Shown here: in pieces, positions 6,215 to 14,710 of the stretch
Layout of the letters: every line of letters starts with the position of its first letter
Position numbering within the stretch: the first letter of the stretch is position 1
Source of the DNA: Lachnospiraceae bacterium UBA3826
GTDB lineage: Bacteria > Bacillota > Clostridia > Lachnospirales > Lachnospiraceae
Assembly: GCA_002393095.1 (NCBI GenBank)
Contig: DGII01000100.1
Span: 1-21,008 of the forward strand
Direction: 5' to 3'
Length of the DNA: 21,008 nt
Program-made: the position numbers and the translations under genes
Notes under the pieces: generated by a model
Databases searched by the model: none
What the model was told of the DNA's origin: nothing
What the model saw: the letters and a program-made list of their open reading frames with translations, nothing else

Positions 6215-6242
6215 AAAGCACGGTGCCTCAGCACCGTGCTTT
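6215..6242. terminator. Bidirectional terminator between the Rpn-like gene and the second sortase
   Basis: A perfect 12-bp stem (6215-6226 with 6231-6242; core GCACGGTGC) and a CTCA loop. The A-run before it gives a T-run on the minus strand for the sortase; TTTATT follows on the plus strand for the Rpn-like gene. It is the intact counterpart of the hairpin at 2008-2037. Confidence 0.85.
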
Positions 6243-6283
6243 ATTGTACGTCATATTGTATACCTTATTGCACTCTCTTACTA

Positions 6284-7471
6284 TCAACCTATCTTCTTGG
6301 CAACGACCACGAAGCGTCCCTCTCCCGATTCCGCATTATCACATGTGGACAACGTTATCAGTCGGTCTCCGTATACGGCAGTCACGCCCGTATCATATAG
6401 TGACATCTCTGCCATAGCATCCATATTGGAATAGAACTCATCCTCGCTTGATGCATCTATGAATTGATAATACTTGAACACTATCTCATCCTGTGCATAT
6501 ATCTTGGAACGGAATACATACATTACCGCATAAGTACCCGTCTCATATATCGTATCGAAGGTAAAGTTCGGATTTTTCTCCCAGAAGTCCTTCTTGGCAT
6601 AGTAATTGAGATTGCCGAACATTTTACCGGACTTCATATGATGCCCATACAGGATCATGTTGTCATTGGGAAATGCCGGAGTACAGTCCTTATCCATGAA
6701 GATTGAGCCGTTCTTATCATAATCCTGATTATAATTATGATCCAGATAATAGTCGTTATTGGAAGTCTGCATCACAGGATAGTCAATACCGCAGCCATCT
6801 ATCTTGATCCAGCCGACCAGTCTCCTGTTCTTCTGATACAGAGTCTCGTATTTCTTAAGTACAGGCGGCTTATCCTTGGCCTCCTCATAATTGATGACTA
6901 CAGTTCCGCCCGCATCCTCCTGCTTAAGCTCGGCAAGCTCCGTATACTCCATATCGTTCTTCTCATACAAAGCAAAATAGAATACCAGATAACCTACAGA
7001 GCCCAATATACACAGTGCCAGTACAACCAAGAGAAACCTGCGCTTAAGCTGGTCACGCTTAAGAGCCTTGATGATCTCCCTCTGCATATCATCATCATAA
7101 TCAGACAGTTCCTTGCGCTTTTTTCCCTTAGCGTTTCTTATGGAGCCTTCAGATGAGCTTGCATTCGAAGTCCTCCGCCCTCTGTAAGATAATCCTCTCT
7201 TCTTCGGTTCTTCGGCCATTGGCGGGTTCTTCTTAAGCTCTTCATCCAGTTCGACAATCTCTTCGAGATAATCATCTCCAAGAAGAGTTTCAAAATGATA
7301 TTTTCCTCTCTCAAGCTCGATGCGAAGCGCAGCAACAGCATCAGGATCAGTCTTATCTAAATCTCTCTCAATTCGTTCAATTGTCTGATTGTCACGAAAT
7401 CCTCTGGCATAGTCAGCCTTGGTTCTGAACTTCCTGCCCCGGATCTCATATGTCTCAACTGTGTTAGTCAT
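6284..7471 (-). CDS. srtB: Class B sortase with long cytoplasmic N-terminal extension
   Basis: A 395-residue transpeptidase. The catalytic domain is at about 190-395, with H277 in LYGHHM, C377 in TLSTC and R386 in EGRFVVV; the KSGKMFGNL stretch is typical of class B. A single membrane segment spans about 146-168. Before it lie some 145 hydrophilic residues: an acidic, probably helical region (20-80) and a basic Ser-rich linker (90-120). This makes the protein about 100 residues longer than the other sortase in this window. No obvious ribosome binding site precedes the ATG. The gene starts 25 nt after the leuS stop codon with no terminator in between, so it may be read through from leuS. A target among the neighbouring surface proteins is possible but inferred. 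The N-terminal extension is not recognised. Confidence 0.92.
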   Translation of the reverse strand: MTNTVETYEIRGRKFRTKADYARGFRDNQTIERIERDLDKTDPDAVAALRIELERGKYHFETLLGDDYLEEIVELDEELKKNPPMAEEPKKRGLSYRGRRTSNASSSEGSIRNAKGKKRKELSDYDDDMQREIIKALKRDQLKRRFLLVVLALCILGSVGYLVFYFALYEKNDMEYTELAELKQEDAGGTVVINYEEAKDKPPVLKKYETLYQKNRRLVGWIKIDGCGIDYPVMQTSNNDYYLDHNYNQDYDKNGSIFMDKDCTPAFPNDNMILYGHHMKSGKMFGNLNYYAKKDFWEKNPNFTFDTIYETGTYAVMYVFRSKIYAQDEIVFKYYQFIDASSEDEFYSNMDAMAEMSLYDTGVTAVYGDRLITLSTCDNAESGEGRFVVVAKKIG

Positions 7472-7496
7472 ATAACAAATGCATCATGGGACAGAT

Positions 7497-9917
7497 CTAT
7501 TTTGCGACGATATTAACAATCTTACCGGGCACGTATATCTCCTTGACTATGGTCTTGCCTTCAAGCAAAGGAGCAACAGCTTCCGATTCTTTGGCTCTTG
7601 AGATAACACTGTCCTTATCTTCATCTACGGCGATCATAAGCTTGCCGCGTACCTTACCGGATATCTGAACCGCGATCTCTATGGTGTCTTCTACAGTCTT
7701 ACTCTCATCATAATCAGGCCATGAGGTCTGGTATACTCTGCCCTCATAACCTGTCCTTGCCCACAATTCCTCAGTGATATGCGGAGCAACAGGATTAAGC
7801 AGCGTTAAGAATGTCTTAAATTCAGCCTTGTTGACCTGACCTTTCTTATAGAAGTCATTAATAAGAGTCATAAGCGCAGCTATGGCTGTATTGAACTTAA
7901 GAGTCTCAAAATCAGAGCTTACCTTCTTAATAGTCTTATGCATGGCAACTTCCAGATCGGTTGAATATGTGTCACCGTCAGTAAGAATGTCCTGAAGCTT
8001 CCATACTCTCTCAAGGAATCTGCGACAACCTCTTACGCCCTCATCACTCCATGAAGCCGCCAGATCAAAGGCGCCTATGAACATCTCATAGGTACGGAGT
8101 GTATCTGCACCGAATTCCCTGACAATATCATCCGGATTAACAACATTACCTCTTGACTTGGACATCTTCTCACCGTTAGAGCCCAAGATCATACCGTGAC
8201 TTGTCCTCTTCTGATAAGGCTCCGGACAAGGAACTACTCCTTCATCATATAAGAATCTGTGCCAGAATCTGGAATAGAGCAGGTGAAGCGTCGTATGCTC
8301 CATGCCACCGTTATACCAGTCAACAGGAAGCCAGTACTTAAGAGCCTCCTTGCTTGCAAGCTCCTTATCATTATTAGGATCTGTATATCTTAAGAAATAC
8401 CATGATGAGCCGGCCCACTGCGGCATGGTGTCTGTCTCTCTCTTAGCCGGACCACCACACTTAGGGCATGATACATTGACCCATGAATCCATGGCTGCAA
8501 GCGGCGACTCACCTGTATCCGTAGGCATGTAGCTGTCCACCTCCGGAAGCATTAGAGGAAGCTCCTCCTCCTTAAGCGGTACATATCCGCACTTATCACA
8601 GTGTATTATAGGTATAGGCTCTCCCCAGTATCTCTGCCTTGAGAATACCCAGTCACGAAGCTTATAGTTGGTCTTGGCATGACCTATGCCCTTCTCTGTA
8701 AGGAATTCCGTGATCTTAACCTTGGCCTCTGCCACAGACAGCCCGTTAAGGAATTCCGAATTCACAAGCTTTCCTTCTGCCACATCCGTATATACCTTTT
8801 CGGTAACAGGCACATCACTGCCCGCAACGACCTCTATTATCGGAAGGTTGAATTTCTTGGCAAAATCCCAGTCTCTCTCATCATGCGCAGGCACAGCCAT
8901 AATTGCACCCGTCCCATAGCTCATAAGTACATAATCCGATATCCAGATAGGTATTTCCTTGCCGTTGACGGGGTTGGTAGCCGTTATTCCCTTGATCTCC
9001 ACGCCTGTTTTATCCTTGGCAAGCTCCGTGCGTTCGAAATCAGATTTCTTGGAAGCCTGCTCTCTGTACGCCATAAGCTCATCATAATTCTCTATAGCAT
9101 CCTTATACTTCTCTATATATGGATGTTCGGGACTCATGACCATATAGGTCGCTCCGAAGAGCGTATCGGGGCGGGTTGTGTATACCGTAAGCTTGTCTTC
9201 TTTTCCCGTAAGGGCGAAGTCAACCTCCGCACCGGTAGACTTGCCTATCCAGTTACGCTGCTGAGTCTTGACTCTCTCTATGTAGTCCACACTGTCAAGC
9301 CCTTCAAGGAGCTTATCAGCATAATCGGTGATCTTAAGCATCCACTGGCTCTGCGCCTTACGGACAACCTGAGAGCCGCATCGCTCGCACACACCGTTGA
9401 CCACTTCTTCGTTGGCAAGACCTACCTTACATGACGTACACCAGTTGATCGGCATCTTGGTCTTATATGCCAGACCTGCATTAAAAAGCTTAAGGAATAT
9501 CCACTGTGTCCAGTGATAGTATCCGGGATCTGTCGTATTGACCTCTCTGTCCCAGTCGAAGGAATAACCGAGATTCTGAAGCTGCTTCTTGAATCTGGCT
9601 ACATTGGTCTCAGTAACCTTCTTGGGATGTACGTGATTGGCTATGGCATAGTTCTCTGTAGGAAGTCCGAAAGCATCCCAACCCATCGGATACAGAACAT
9701 TATAGCCCTGCATTCTGCGCTTTCTTGCCACTATATCAAGTGCTGTATATGGTCTGGGATGACCTACATGAAGACCCTGTCCCGAAGGGTAAGGGAACTC
9801 CACAAGAGCATAATACTTAGGCTTGTTCCTGTCCTCTCCTGTCTTGAAGGCCTGTTCATCGGCCCATATCTTCTGCCATTTTCCTTCTGTTTCACGATGA
9901 TTGTAAGGTTCTGCCAT
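7497..9917 (-). CDS. leuS: Leucyl-tRNA synthetase
   Basis: An 806-residue class I aminoacyl-tRNA synthetase charging tRNA-Leu; typical bacterial length. The HIGH signature is HVGH (residues 50-53, after PYPSGQGL) and KMSKS lies near residue 582 in GEKMSKSRGN. Between them is the CP1 editing insertion, with TTRPDTLFGATYMV and MAVPAHDERDW. Cysteine pairs CTSC/CERC and CDKC/CPKC suggest zinc-binding modules. The C-terminal anticodon-binding domain (PVAPHITEELW) and the end of the family are intact. The start ATG has a strong GGAGAGAG ribosome binding site. It follows the mraY-like gene by 67 nt, too short for a T-box leader, so any control by that route would have to lie further upstream. Confidence 0.98.
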   Translation of the reverse strand: MAEPYNHRETEGKWQKIWADEQAFKTGEDRNKPKYYALVEFPYPSGQGLHVGHPRPYTALDIVARKRRMQGYNVLYPMGWDAFGLPTENYAIANHVHPKKVTETNVARFKKQLQNLGYSFDWDREVNTTDPGYYHWTQWIFLKLFNAGLAYKTKMPINWCTSCKVGLANEEVVNGVCERCGSQVVRKAQSQWMLKITDYADKLLEGLDSVDYIERVKTQQRNWIGKSTGAEVDFALTGKEDKLTVYTTRPDTLFGATYMVMSPEHPYIEKYKDAIENYDELMAYREQASKKSDFERTELAKDKTGVEIKGITATNPVNGKEIPIWISDYVLMSYGTGAIMAVPAHDERDWDFAKKFNLPIIEVVAGSDVPVTEKVYTDVAEGKLVNSEFLNGLSVAEAKVKITEFLTEKGIGHAKTNYKLRDWVFSRQRYWGEPIPIIHCDKCGYVPLKEEELPLMLPEVDSYMPTDTGESPLAAMDSWVNVSCPKCGGPAKRETDTMPQWAGSSWYFLRYTDPNNDKELASKEALKYWLPVDWYNGGMEHTTLHLLYSRFWHRFLYDEGVVPCPEPYQKRTSHGMILGSNGEKMSKSRGNVVNPDDIVREFGADTLRTYEMFIGAFDLAASWSDEGVRGCRRFLERVWKLQDILTDGDTYSTDLEVAMHKTIKKVSSDFETLKFNTAIAALMTLINDFYKKGQVNKAEFKTFLTLLNPVAPHITEELWARTGYEGRVYQTSWPDYDESKTVEDTIEIAVQISGKVRGKLMIAVDEDKDSVISRAKESEAVAPLLEGKTIVKEIYVPGKIVNIVAK

Positions 9918-9954
9918 TTTCTCTCTCCTTAAAAAGATAGTTTTAAACTTTCAT

Positions 9955-9983
9955 ATTATAACATAATTCGTCGGCGCTCGCCA
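9955..9983 (-). promoter_or_regulatory. Candidate leuS promoter
   Basis: A consensus -10 TATAAT (9960-9955) lies in the 67-nt gap upstream of leuS, with only a weak -35 TGGCGA (9983-9978) at 17 nt. It suggests leuS has its own start site besides possible read-through from the mraY-like gene. Confidence 0.4.
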
Positions 9984-9984
9984 T

Positions 9985-10950
9985 CTAATATAGCATCCAA
10001 TACGCCCATACGGTGATAAGGCTTATAATAAGCTGTATTATCCCAAACCTCATAACGACCTGCGTATTGGACCAGTTCTTATTCTTCCTTGCATGGTCAT
10101 GAAGCGGACATCGGGTATTAACAAGTATCTTGATCTTAAGAAACCTAAGCAGCGCCACCTTAAGAAGTCCCAGCCCTCCGTCCAGAATAAGCACTATGGA
10201 CAGCGGGATATATAAAAGCGGACTCTTGCTTAAAAGTGCAGTGACCGCTATCATCACGCCCATTGCGCGGCTTCCCGCATCGCCCATGAGTATCGTACTC
10301 GGCGTTGAATTGAACCACAGATAGGCCGTGAGGACCACCATGAACAGCATTATGGTATATACGAAGCCTCCGATGCCTCTCACCTCCTGTAGCAGCAGGT
10401 AAAAAGAACCCAGCGTTATGATCGTAAGTGTAGCCGAGAGTCCGTCCACCCCGTCCGAACAGTTGGTGACATTGATAGCCATCCACACCAGACCGACTAT
10501 CAACAATCCGTATACCGGATAAGGCAGGGTTATGGCTCGACTGTGAAGCATACCGATATAGAAGGTGTTACCGTTATATGTAAGGAACGTTATCGCAACA
10601 ATGACCGCAAGTACAAGGTCCAACGCTCCTTTAAGATATTCATTCCACGGTCTTTCGGACATATCATCCAGAAAGCCTGTGATCATACTTAGTATTATCA
10701 CCGTCAGATACACGCATCTCTCCGTACTGAGTGTATTAAAAAGCAGATCGCATGCCACGAATACCAGCACGAATATTATCCCCGATCCTCTCGCCTTACC
10801 TTTGGATAAAGTACCCTCTACCGCGAATGCCCTTCCGTTATCATGGGGCAGCTTATCCTTCAGGATATGGTGCAATATAACCGTTGCCATAAAGGCAACG
10901 ATCACACCGATCAACATTATCACATTGCTGTCAGTCAGTTCTCTGAACAT
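9985..10950 (-). CDS. mraY: MraY-type phospho-N-acetylmuramoyl-pentapeptide transferase
   Basis: A 321-residue polytopic membrane protein of the polyprenyl-phosphate N-acetyl-hexosamine-1-phosphate transferase superfamily. MraY transfers phospho-MurNAc-pentapeptide to undecaprenyl phosphate to make lipid I. About ten hydrophobic segments are visible. Conserved acidic motifs are present: GFLDDM (D95, D96), NCSDGVDGL (D166, D169) and MGDAGSRAMG (D224). The late motif, usually PxHHH in MraY, reads PLHDH (284-286), followed by WSNTQVVMRF as in MraY. A GAGG ribosome binding site lies in the 11-nt gap after the MATE gene, so the two are translated from one mRNA. It sits outside any visible cell-wall cluster, so it could be a second copy or a paralogue using a related substrate. 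WecA-like activity is less likely given the C-terminal motif. Confidence 0.8.
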   Translation of the reverse strand: MFRELTDSNVIMLIGVIVAFMATVILHHILKDKLPHDNGRAFAVEGTLSKGKARGSGIIFVLVFVACDLLFNTLSTERCVYLTVIILSMITGFLDDMSERPWNEYLKGALDLVLAVIVAITFLTYNGNTFYIGMLHSRAITLPYPVYGLLIVGLVWMAINVTNCSDGVDGLSATLTIITLGSFYLLLQEVRGIGGFVYTIMLFMVVLTAYLWFNSTPSTILMGDAGSRAMGVMIAVTALLSKSPLLYIPLSIVLILDGGLGLLKVALLRFLKIKILVNTRCPLHDHARKNKNWSNTQVVMRFGIIQLIISLITVWAYWMLY

Positions 10951-10961
10951 ACTTACCTCAA

Positions 10962-12323
10962 TTAACTCTGTGTTCCCATGCGTCTGCTTACTCTGCCCTT
11001 AAGATACAGGTATGCAGGTATTAAGAACATACAAGCCATTACCCATGCCATAGGTGATGCCAATACAGCAAGTGTAAAGCCGTACCTCGGAACAAGTATA
11101 AAACCGATTATGCCTCGTGCGATCATCTCCATCAGCCCCGAAAGCATCGCAAGGTTGGAAAAGCCCATGCCCTGTATCACGAACCGGAAGGTGTTGACTC
11201 CAAGCAGGAACAGATAGAATTCCGTGTTGCGTCTTAGGAAAAGATGCACATTAGCTATTATAGCAGATTCTTCCTTATCTACAAATATTAATGCGAGTTT
11301 ATCTCCGAAAAATTCTATGAGCACCGCTACTATGAGCATGTATACGGCACCGAACATAAGACTTTTCTTAAGTCCTTCATCTATCCTCTTAATCTTACCG
11401 GCACCCATATTCTGACCGGTGAAGGTGGCAAGGAATGTCCCCAAGGCATCTGATGGACAGGCTAAGAACATGGATATCTTGCCTCCGCTTGTCATGGCGG
11501 CTACATATTCAGAGCCAAGTCCGTTGACAGCCGTCTGCAAAATGAGACTTCCTATGGCGGTTATGGAATACTGAAGTCCCATGGGTGCACCCGCCCCAAA
11601 AAGTCTTCGCATCTCTTCTGTATCCGGTCTTCTTTCTTCCCTGACTGTCTTAAGTATCTTATACTTACCCTTCATATATACGGCACAAAGCAAGGCTGCC
11701 GCAAGCTGGGATGCGACCGTAGCAAAGGCAGCTCCGCCTGTTCCCATATGTATATACACAATACATATATAGTCCAGAGCAATATTAAGCAAGGATGAGA
11801 ACACAAGAAAATACAGAGGTGTCCTGCTGTCTCCGAGCGCCCTTATTATACTTGATAGCAGATTATACAATATAGTTACCGGAATACCGCAGAATATAAT
11901 GAACAGATAGTCATATGACATCTCGGTTATATTGGCAGGCGTATTCATCCACGTAAGGATTGACCGGCACAGAAGCATGGTACTGATCGTCATTATTACA
12001 GCCACAGCCGCTCCGAGATAATAGCTGTTCACTACACATTTTCTGACGCCTCTTTCGTCCTTTGCACCGAATCTGTTGGATATGGGGATACCTACTCCGG
12101 CGCATAATCCGTTGCAGAAACCCAATATTAGGAACATCACACTTCCTGTCGCTCCGACCGCGGCAAGTGCATCCACTCCCAATATCCTGCCCACAATGGC
12201 CGTATCTACGATATTGTAGAATTGTTGGAACAGAAGTCCCAAAAGCACCGGTATCGAAAAGCTGATAAGATGTTTTGTTATACTGCCTTGTGTAAGGTCT
12301 CTTGTTGTCTTGTCTTTACTCAT
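10962..12323 (-). CDS. MATE family multidrug/sodium (or proton) antiporter
   Basis: A 453-residue membrane protein with about 12 hydrophobic segments in two halves, the usual length of the family. The N-terminus (DLTQGSITKHLISFSIPVLL, then QQFYNIVDTAIVGR) and the second-half counterpart (GAPMGLQYSITAIGSLILQ) are typical MATE signatures. The family exports cationic drugs or metabolites using an ion gradient; the substrate cannot be read from sequence. There is no ribosome binding site before the ATG, and a good promoter ends only about 10 nt upstream, suggesting a leaderless message. Its stop codon is 11 nt from the start of the mraY-like gene, so the two are co-transcribed. That pairing invites a cell-envelope role, but it is inference; MurJ-type lipid II flippases are a different branch of the same MOP superfamily. 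Confidence 0.92.
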   Translation of the reverse strand: MSKDKTTRDLTQGSITKHLISFSIPVLLGLLFQQFYNIVDTAIVGRILGVDALAAVGATGSVMFLILGFCNGLCAGVGIPISNRFGAKDERGVRKCVVNSYYLGAAVAVIMTISTMLLCRSILTWMNTPANITEMSYDYLFIIFCGIPVTILYNLLSSIIRALGDSRTPLYFLVFSSLLNIALDYICIVYIHMGTGGAAFATVASQLAAALLCAVYMKGKYKILKTVREERRPDTEEMRRLFGAGAPMGLQYSITAIGSLILQTAVNGLGSEYVAAMTSGGKISMFLACPSDALGTFLATFTGQNMGAGKIKRIDEGLKKSLMFGAVYMLIVAVLIEFFGDKLALIFVDKEESAIIANVHLFLRRNTEFYLFLLGVNTFRFVIQGMGFSNLAMLSGLMEMIARGIIGFILVPRYGFTLAVLASPMAWVMACMFLIPAYLYLKGRVSRRMGTQS

Positions 12324-12332
12324 AACATTCGT

Positions 12333-12361
12333 GTTATATCACATGGAGTCAAGAATATCAA
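12333..12361 (-). promoter_or_regulatory. Promoter of the MATE-mraY operon
   Basis: On the minus strand there is a -35 TTGATA (12361-12356), a 17-nt spacer and a -10 TATAAC (12338-12333). Transcription would begin near 12326, about 3 nt before the MATE start codon at 12323. Confidence 0.6.
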
Positions 12362-12384
12362 CAAAAACATATTTACAGACAAAT

Positions 12385-12416
12385 ATAAGTCCGGAGAACA
12401 ATCTCTCCGGACTTAT
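12385..12416 (-). terminator. Strong hairpin downstream of the EF-G-like gene
   Basis: A perfect 13-bp inverted repeat (12385-12397 with 12404-12416; core AAGTCCGGAGA) and a 6-nt loop, 66 nt after the EF-G-like stop codon. Only a short T stretch (ATTTG) follows on the minus strand, so it may be a weak terminator or a 3' stabilising structure. Confidence 0.65.
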
Positions 12417-12482
12417 CAATATTAATACCAATGCCCTTTATTACATCAGTTCATATTCTGCCTGCAATGCCGATGGATATCA

Positions 12483-14576
12483 TTATTCATCCACATTGTT
12501 CTCAGCAACCTTAGCGGCTCTTGCGGCAACCTCCTTCTCCTGTATATCCGAAGGACACTGCTCATATCTTACGAACTCATATGAGTATACACCGGAACCG
12601 CCGGTCATGGAACGAAGATCTGTACAATATCTGAATATTGTACTCATGGGAACCTCTGCTTCCACTACCTGCTTGCCGTCTCCTGTGGGATTCATGCCAA
12701 GCACTCTTCCGCGTCTCTTATTAAGGTCTCCCATTACATCACCTGTATAAGCATCGGGCACAGTCACCTTAAGACTCATTATAGGCTCAAGGAGAACCGG
12801 ATTAGCTTCCATGATACCCTTCTTGAACGCCTGTATGGTAGCCATCTTGAATGCCTGCTCCGAAGAATCGACCGGATGGTACGATCCGTCATAGAGCACC
12901 GCTTTGATACCCACAACAGGATATGCCGCCAGAGGCCCTCTTCCTACGGATTCGGCAAGTCCCTTCTCTACAGCAGGGAAGAAATTCTTCGGCACTGCTC
13001 CGCCCACAACCATCTGCTCGAAGATGTACGGCGTATCTATATCACCGCTGGGCTCGAAGGTCATCTTGACATGACCGTACTGTCCGTGACCGCCTGACTG
13101 CTTCTTATACTTATATTCAACATCAGACTTCTTCCTGATGGTCTCCCTGTATGCAACCTTGGGGTCTGAAAGCTCTACAGCTACCTTGTACTCATTCTGT
13201 AATCTGCTGACGACTATATCAAGATGCTGCTCACTCATGCCGTAGAGCAGAAGCTGTCTGTTCTCGGAATCGTTCACATTCTTAAGTGTCTGGTCCTCAT
13301 GCATCATCTTCTGCAGGGCCTGGCTTACCTTATCTATATCCGCCTTATTGACAGCCTTATATCTTCTGTAGGTATAAGGTACAGGAAGCTCTGCCTTACC
13401 ATACTGGATAACATTAGCCTTGGTGGAAAGGGTATTGCCTGTACGTGCGGCGGTAAGCTTGGCTATGGCACCTATATCTCCTGCATGAAGCTCCGGAACT
13501 TCAATGGGCTTATTACCCTGAAGCAGATAAAGCTTGCCGATCTTCTCATCCACATCCTTATCCTGATTATACAGAGTATCATCCGTCTTAATAACTCCCG
13601 AATACACTTTTATAAGGCTGTACTTGCCGATGAAAGGATCTACAATGGTCTTCCAGATATATGCGGACTTAGCCTTGGAGAAGTCATAGTTGGCTTCGAA
13701 TACCTCATTGGTCTTAAGGCTTACGCCTGCAACGGTCCTGTTCTCAGGACTCGGCATATACTTTACAATATCATCCAGGAGTGTATATACGCCCTGACAG
13801 AGTATACTTGATCCCATAGACATGGGAACTATCGAACCGTCATTGATATTGGTACGAAGCGCCGCACGTATCTCGGCTTCCGAGAATGTCTCGCCGCCGA
13901 AGTACCTGTCCATGAACTCCTCACTGGTCTCAGCCACAGCCTCCATAAGAGTATCCCTGTACTGCTCCAGATAAGACTTGGAATAATCAGGAATGTCGCA
14001 TTCCTTGGCTTCCTTTCCTTCCCAGCGGTAAGCCTTCTCAGCTATGACATTGACATAGCCCACGAACTTCTCATCCTCTCTTATAGGCAGATGGAAAGGT
14101 GCGAGCTTCTTGCCGTACTTAGCCGTCATGTCTTCAACCACCTGACGGAATGAGGCATTATCGATATCCATATCGGTAACGAATACCATACGGGGAAGCT
14201 TGAACTTATCGCAAAGCTCCCACGCCTTGTCCGTACCGACTTCCACACCGGCCTTACCGCTTACAACGATTATAGCGGCATCGGCTGCGGAAGCCGCTTC
14301 ATATGCCTCGCCCTCGAAATCAAAGTATCCGGGAGCATCTATGATATTGATCTTGACTCCTTCCCATTCTATGGGAATAACAGATGTAGATATTGAAAAC
14401 TGGCGCTTCTGTTCCTCTTTACCAAAATCACTTATGGTATTGCCGTCCTGCACCTTACCCATCCTTGATGTGAGACCTGCAAGATAGGCCATAGACTCTG
14501 CAAGTGAAGTCTTACCGGCACCTCCGTGACCAAGTAATACAACGTTGCGGATCTTGTCAGTAGTATATACGTTCAT
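12483..14576 (-). CDS. EF-G-like translational GTPase (fusA paralogue)
   Basis: A 697-residue protein, full EF-G length, with a strong GGAGG ribosome binding site. The G domain has the P-loop GHGGAGKTS (16-24). The G3 motif is DAPGY (80-84) instead of DTPGH, so the histidine that activates water in EF-G and EF-Tu is a tyrosine. The G4 motif reads TDMD (134-137) instead of NKMD. Domains II-V follow: domain II at about 290-370; domain IV with KKQSGGHGQYGHV and the GRGPLAAYPVVGIKAVLYDG stretch; and domain V with EPIMSLKVTVPDAYTGDVMGDLNKRRGRV. As I recall, this variant set is shared by a clostridial EF-G paralogue family whose role is not established. The real fusA usually sits in the str operon with rpsL/rpsG and tuf; none of these are here, supporting paralogue status. 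It could act in ribosome recycling, rescue or antibiotic protection; nothing in the sequence decides. Confidence 0.9.
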   Translation of the reverse strand: MNVYTTDKIRNVVLLGHGGAGKTSLAESMAYLAGLTSRMGKVQDGNTISDFGKEEQKRQFSISTSVIPIEWEGVKINIIDAPGYFDFEGEAYEAASAADAAIIVVSGKAGVEVGTDKAWELCDKFKLPRMVFVTDMDIDNASFRQVVEDMTAKYGKKLAPFHLPIREDEKFVGYVNVIAEKAYRWEGKEAKECDIPDYSKSYLEQYRDTLMEAVAETSEEFMDRYFGGETFSEAEIRAALRTNINDGSIVPMSMGSSILCQGVYTLLDDIVKYMPSPENRTVAGVSLKTNEVFEANYDFSKAKSAYIWKTIVDPFIGKYSLIKVYSGVIKTDDTLYNQDKDVDEKIGKLYLLQGNKPIEVPELHAGDIGAIAKLTAARTGNTLSTKANVIQYGKAELPVPYTYRRYKAVNKADIDKVSQALQKMMHEDQTLKNVNDSENRQLLLYGMSEQHLDIVVSRLQNEYKVAVELSDPKVAYRETIRKKSDVEYKYKKQSGGHGQYGHVKMTFEPSGDIDTPYIFEQMVVGGAVPKNFFPAVEKGLAESVGRGPLAAYPVVGIKAVLYDGSYHPVDSSEQAFKMATIQAFKKGIMEANPVLLEPIMSLKVTVPDAYTGDVMGDLNKRRGRVLGMNPTGDGKQVVEAEVPMSTIFRYCTDLRSMTGGSGVYSYEFVRYEQCPSDIQEKEVAARAAKVAENNVDE

Positions 14577-14606
14577 GTAACCTCCTTTATGGTAGTCCCC
14601 ACTACC

Positions 14607-14650
14607 AAAAAAATATTGATTAGAGTCTTCACGACTCTAATCAATATTTT
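14607..14650 (-). terminator. Terminator of the PilZ gene, just upstream of the EF-G-like gene
   Basis: A perfect 18-bp inverted repeat (14610-14627 with 14633-14650; core TTGATTAGAGTC) and a 5-nt loop, running into seven T on the minus strand (14613-14607). It ends about 30 nt before the EF-G-like start codon. A second small hairpin, GGTAGT/ACTACC (14591-14606), follows immediately. Confidence 0.85.
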
Positions 14651-14674
14651 ACTAAATATTCCGACAATTTACAA
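14646..14674 (-). promoter_or_regulatory. Candidate promoter of the EF-G-like gene overlapping the terminator
   Basis: On the minus strand there is a -35 TTGTAA (14674-14669), a 17-nt spacer and a -10 TAAAAT (14651-14646). The -10 overlaps the outer end of the 18-bp hairpin, so a transcript starting near 14639 would lack the outer part of its 5' arm. Confidence 0.45.
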
Positions 14675-14710
14675 CGAAAATATACTATTATTTGTATTTT
14701 ATTTACAAGG

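Noticed and set aside
8679..9434. 251-codon plus-strand open frame inside leuS
   Set aside because: Lies entirely opposite conserved LeuS domains; no ribosome binding site or family resemblance.
9918..9984. T-box riboswitch for leuS
   Set aside because: Only 67 nt separate leuS from the upstream gene, with no T-box sequence or specifier stem.
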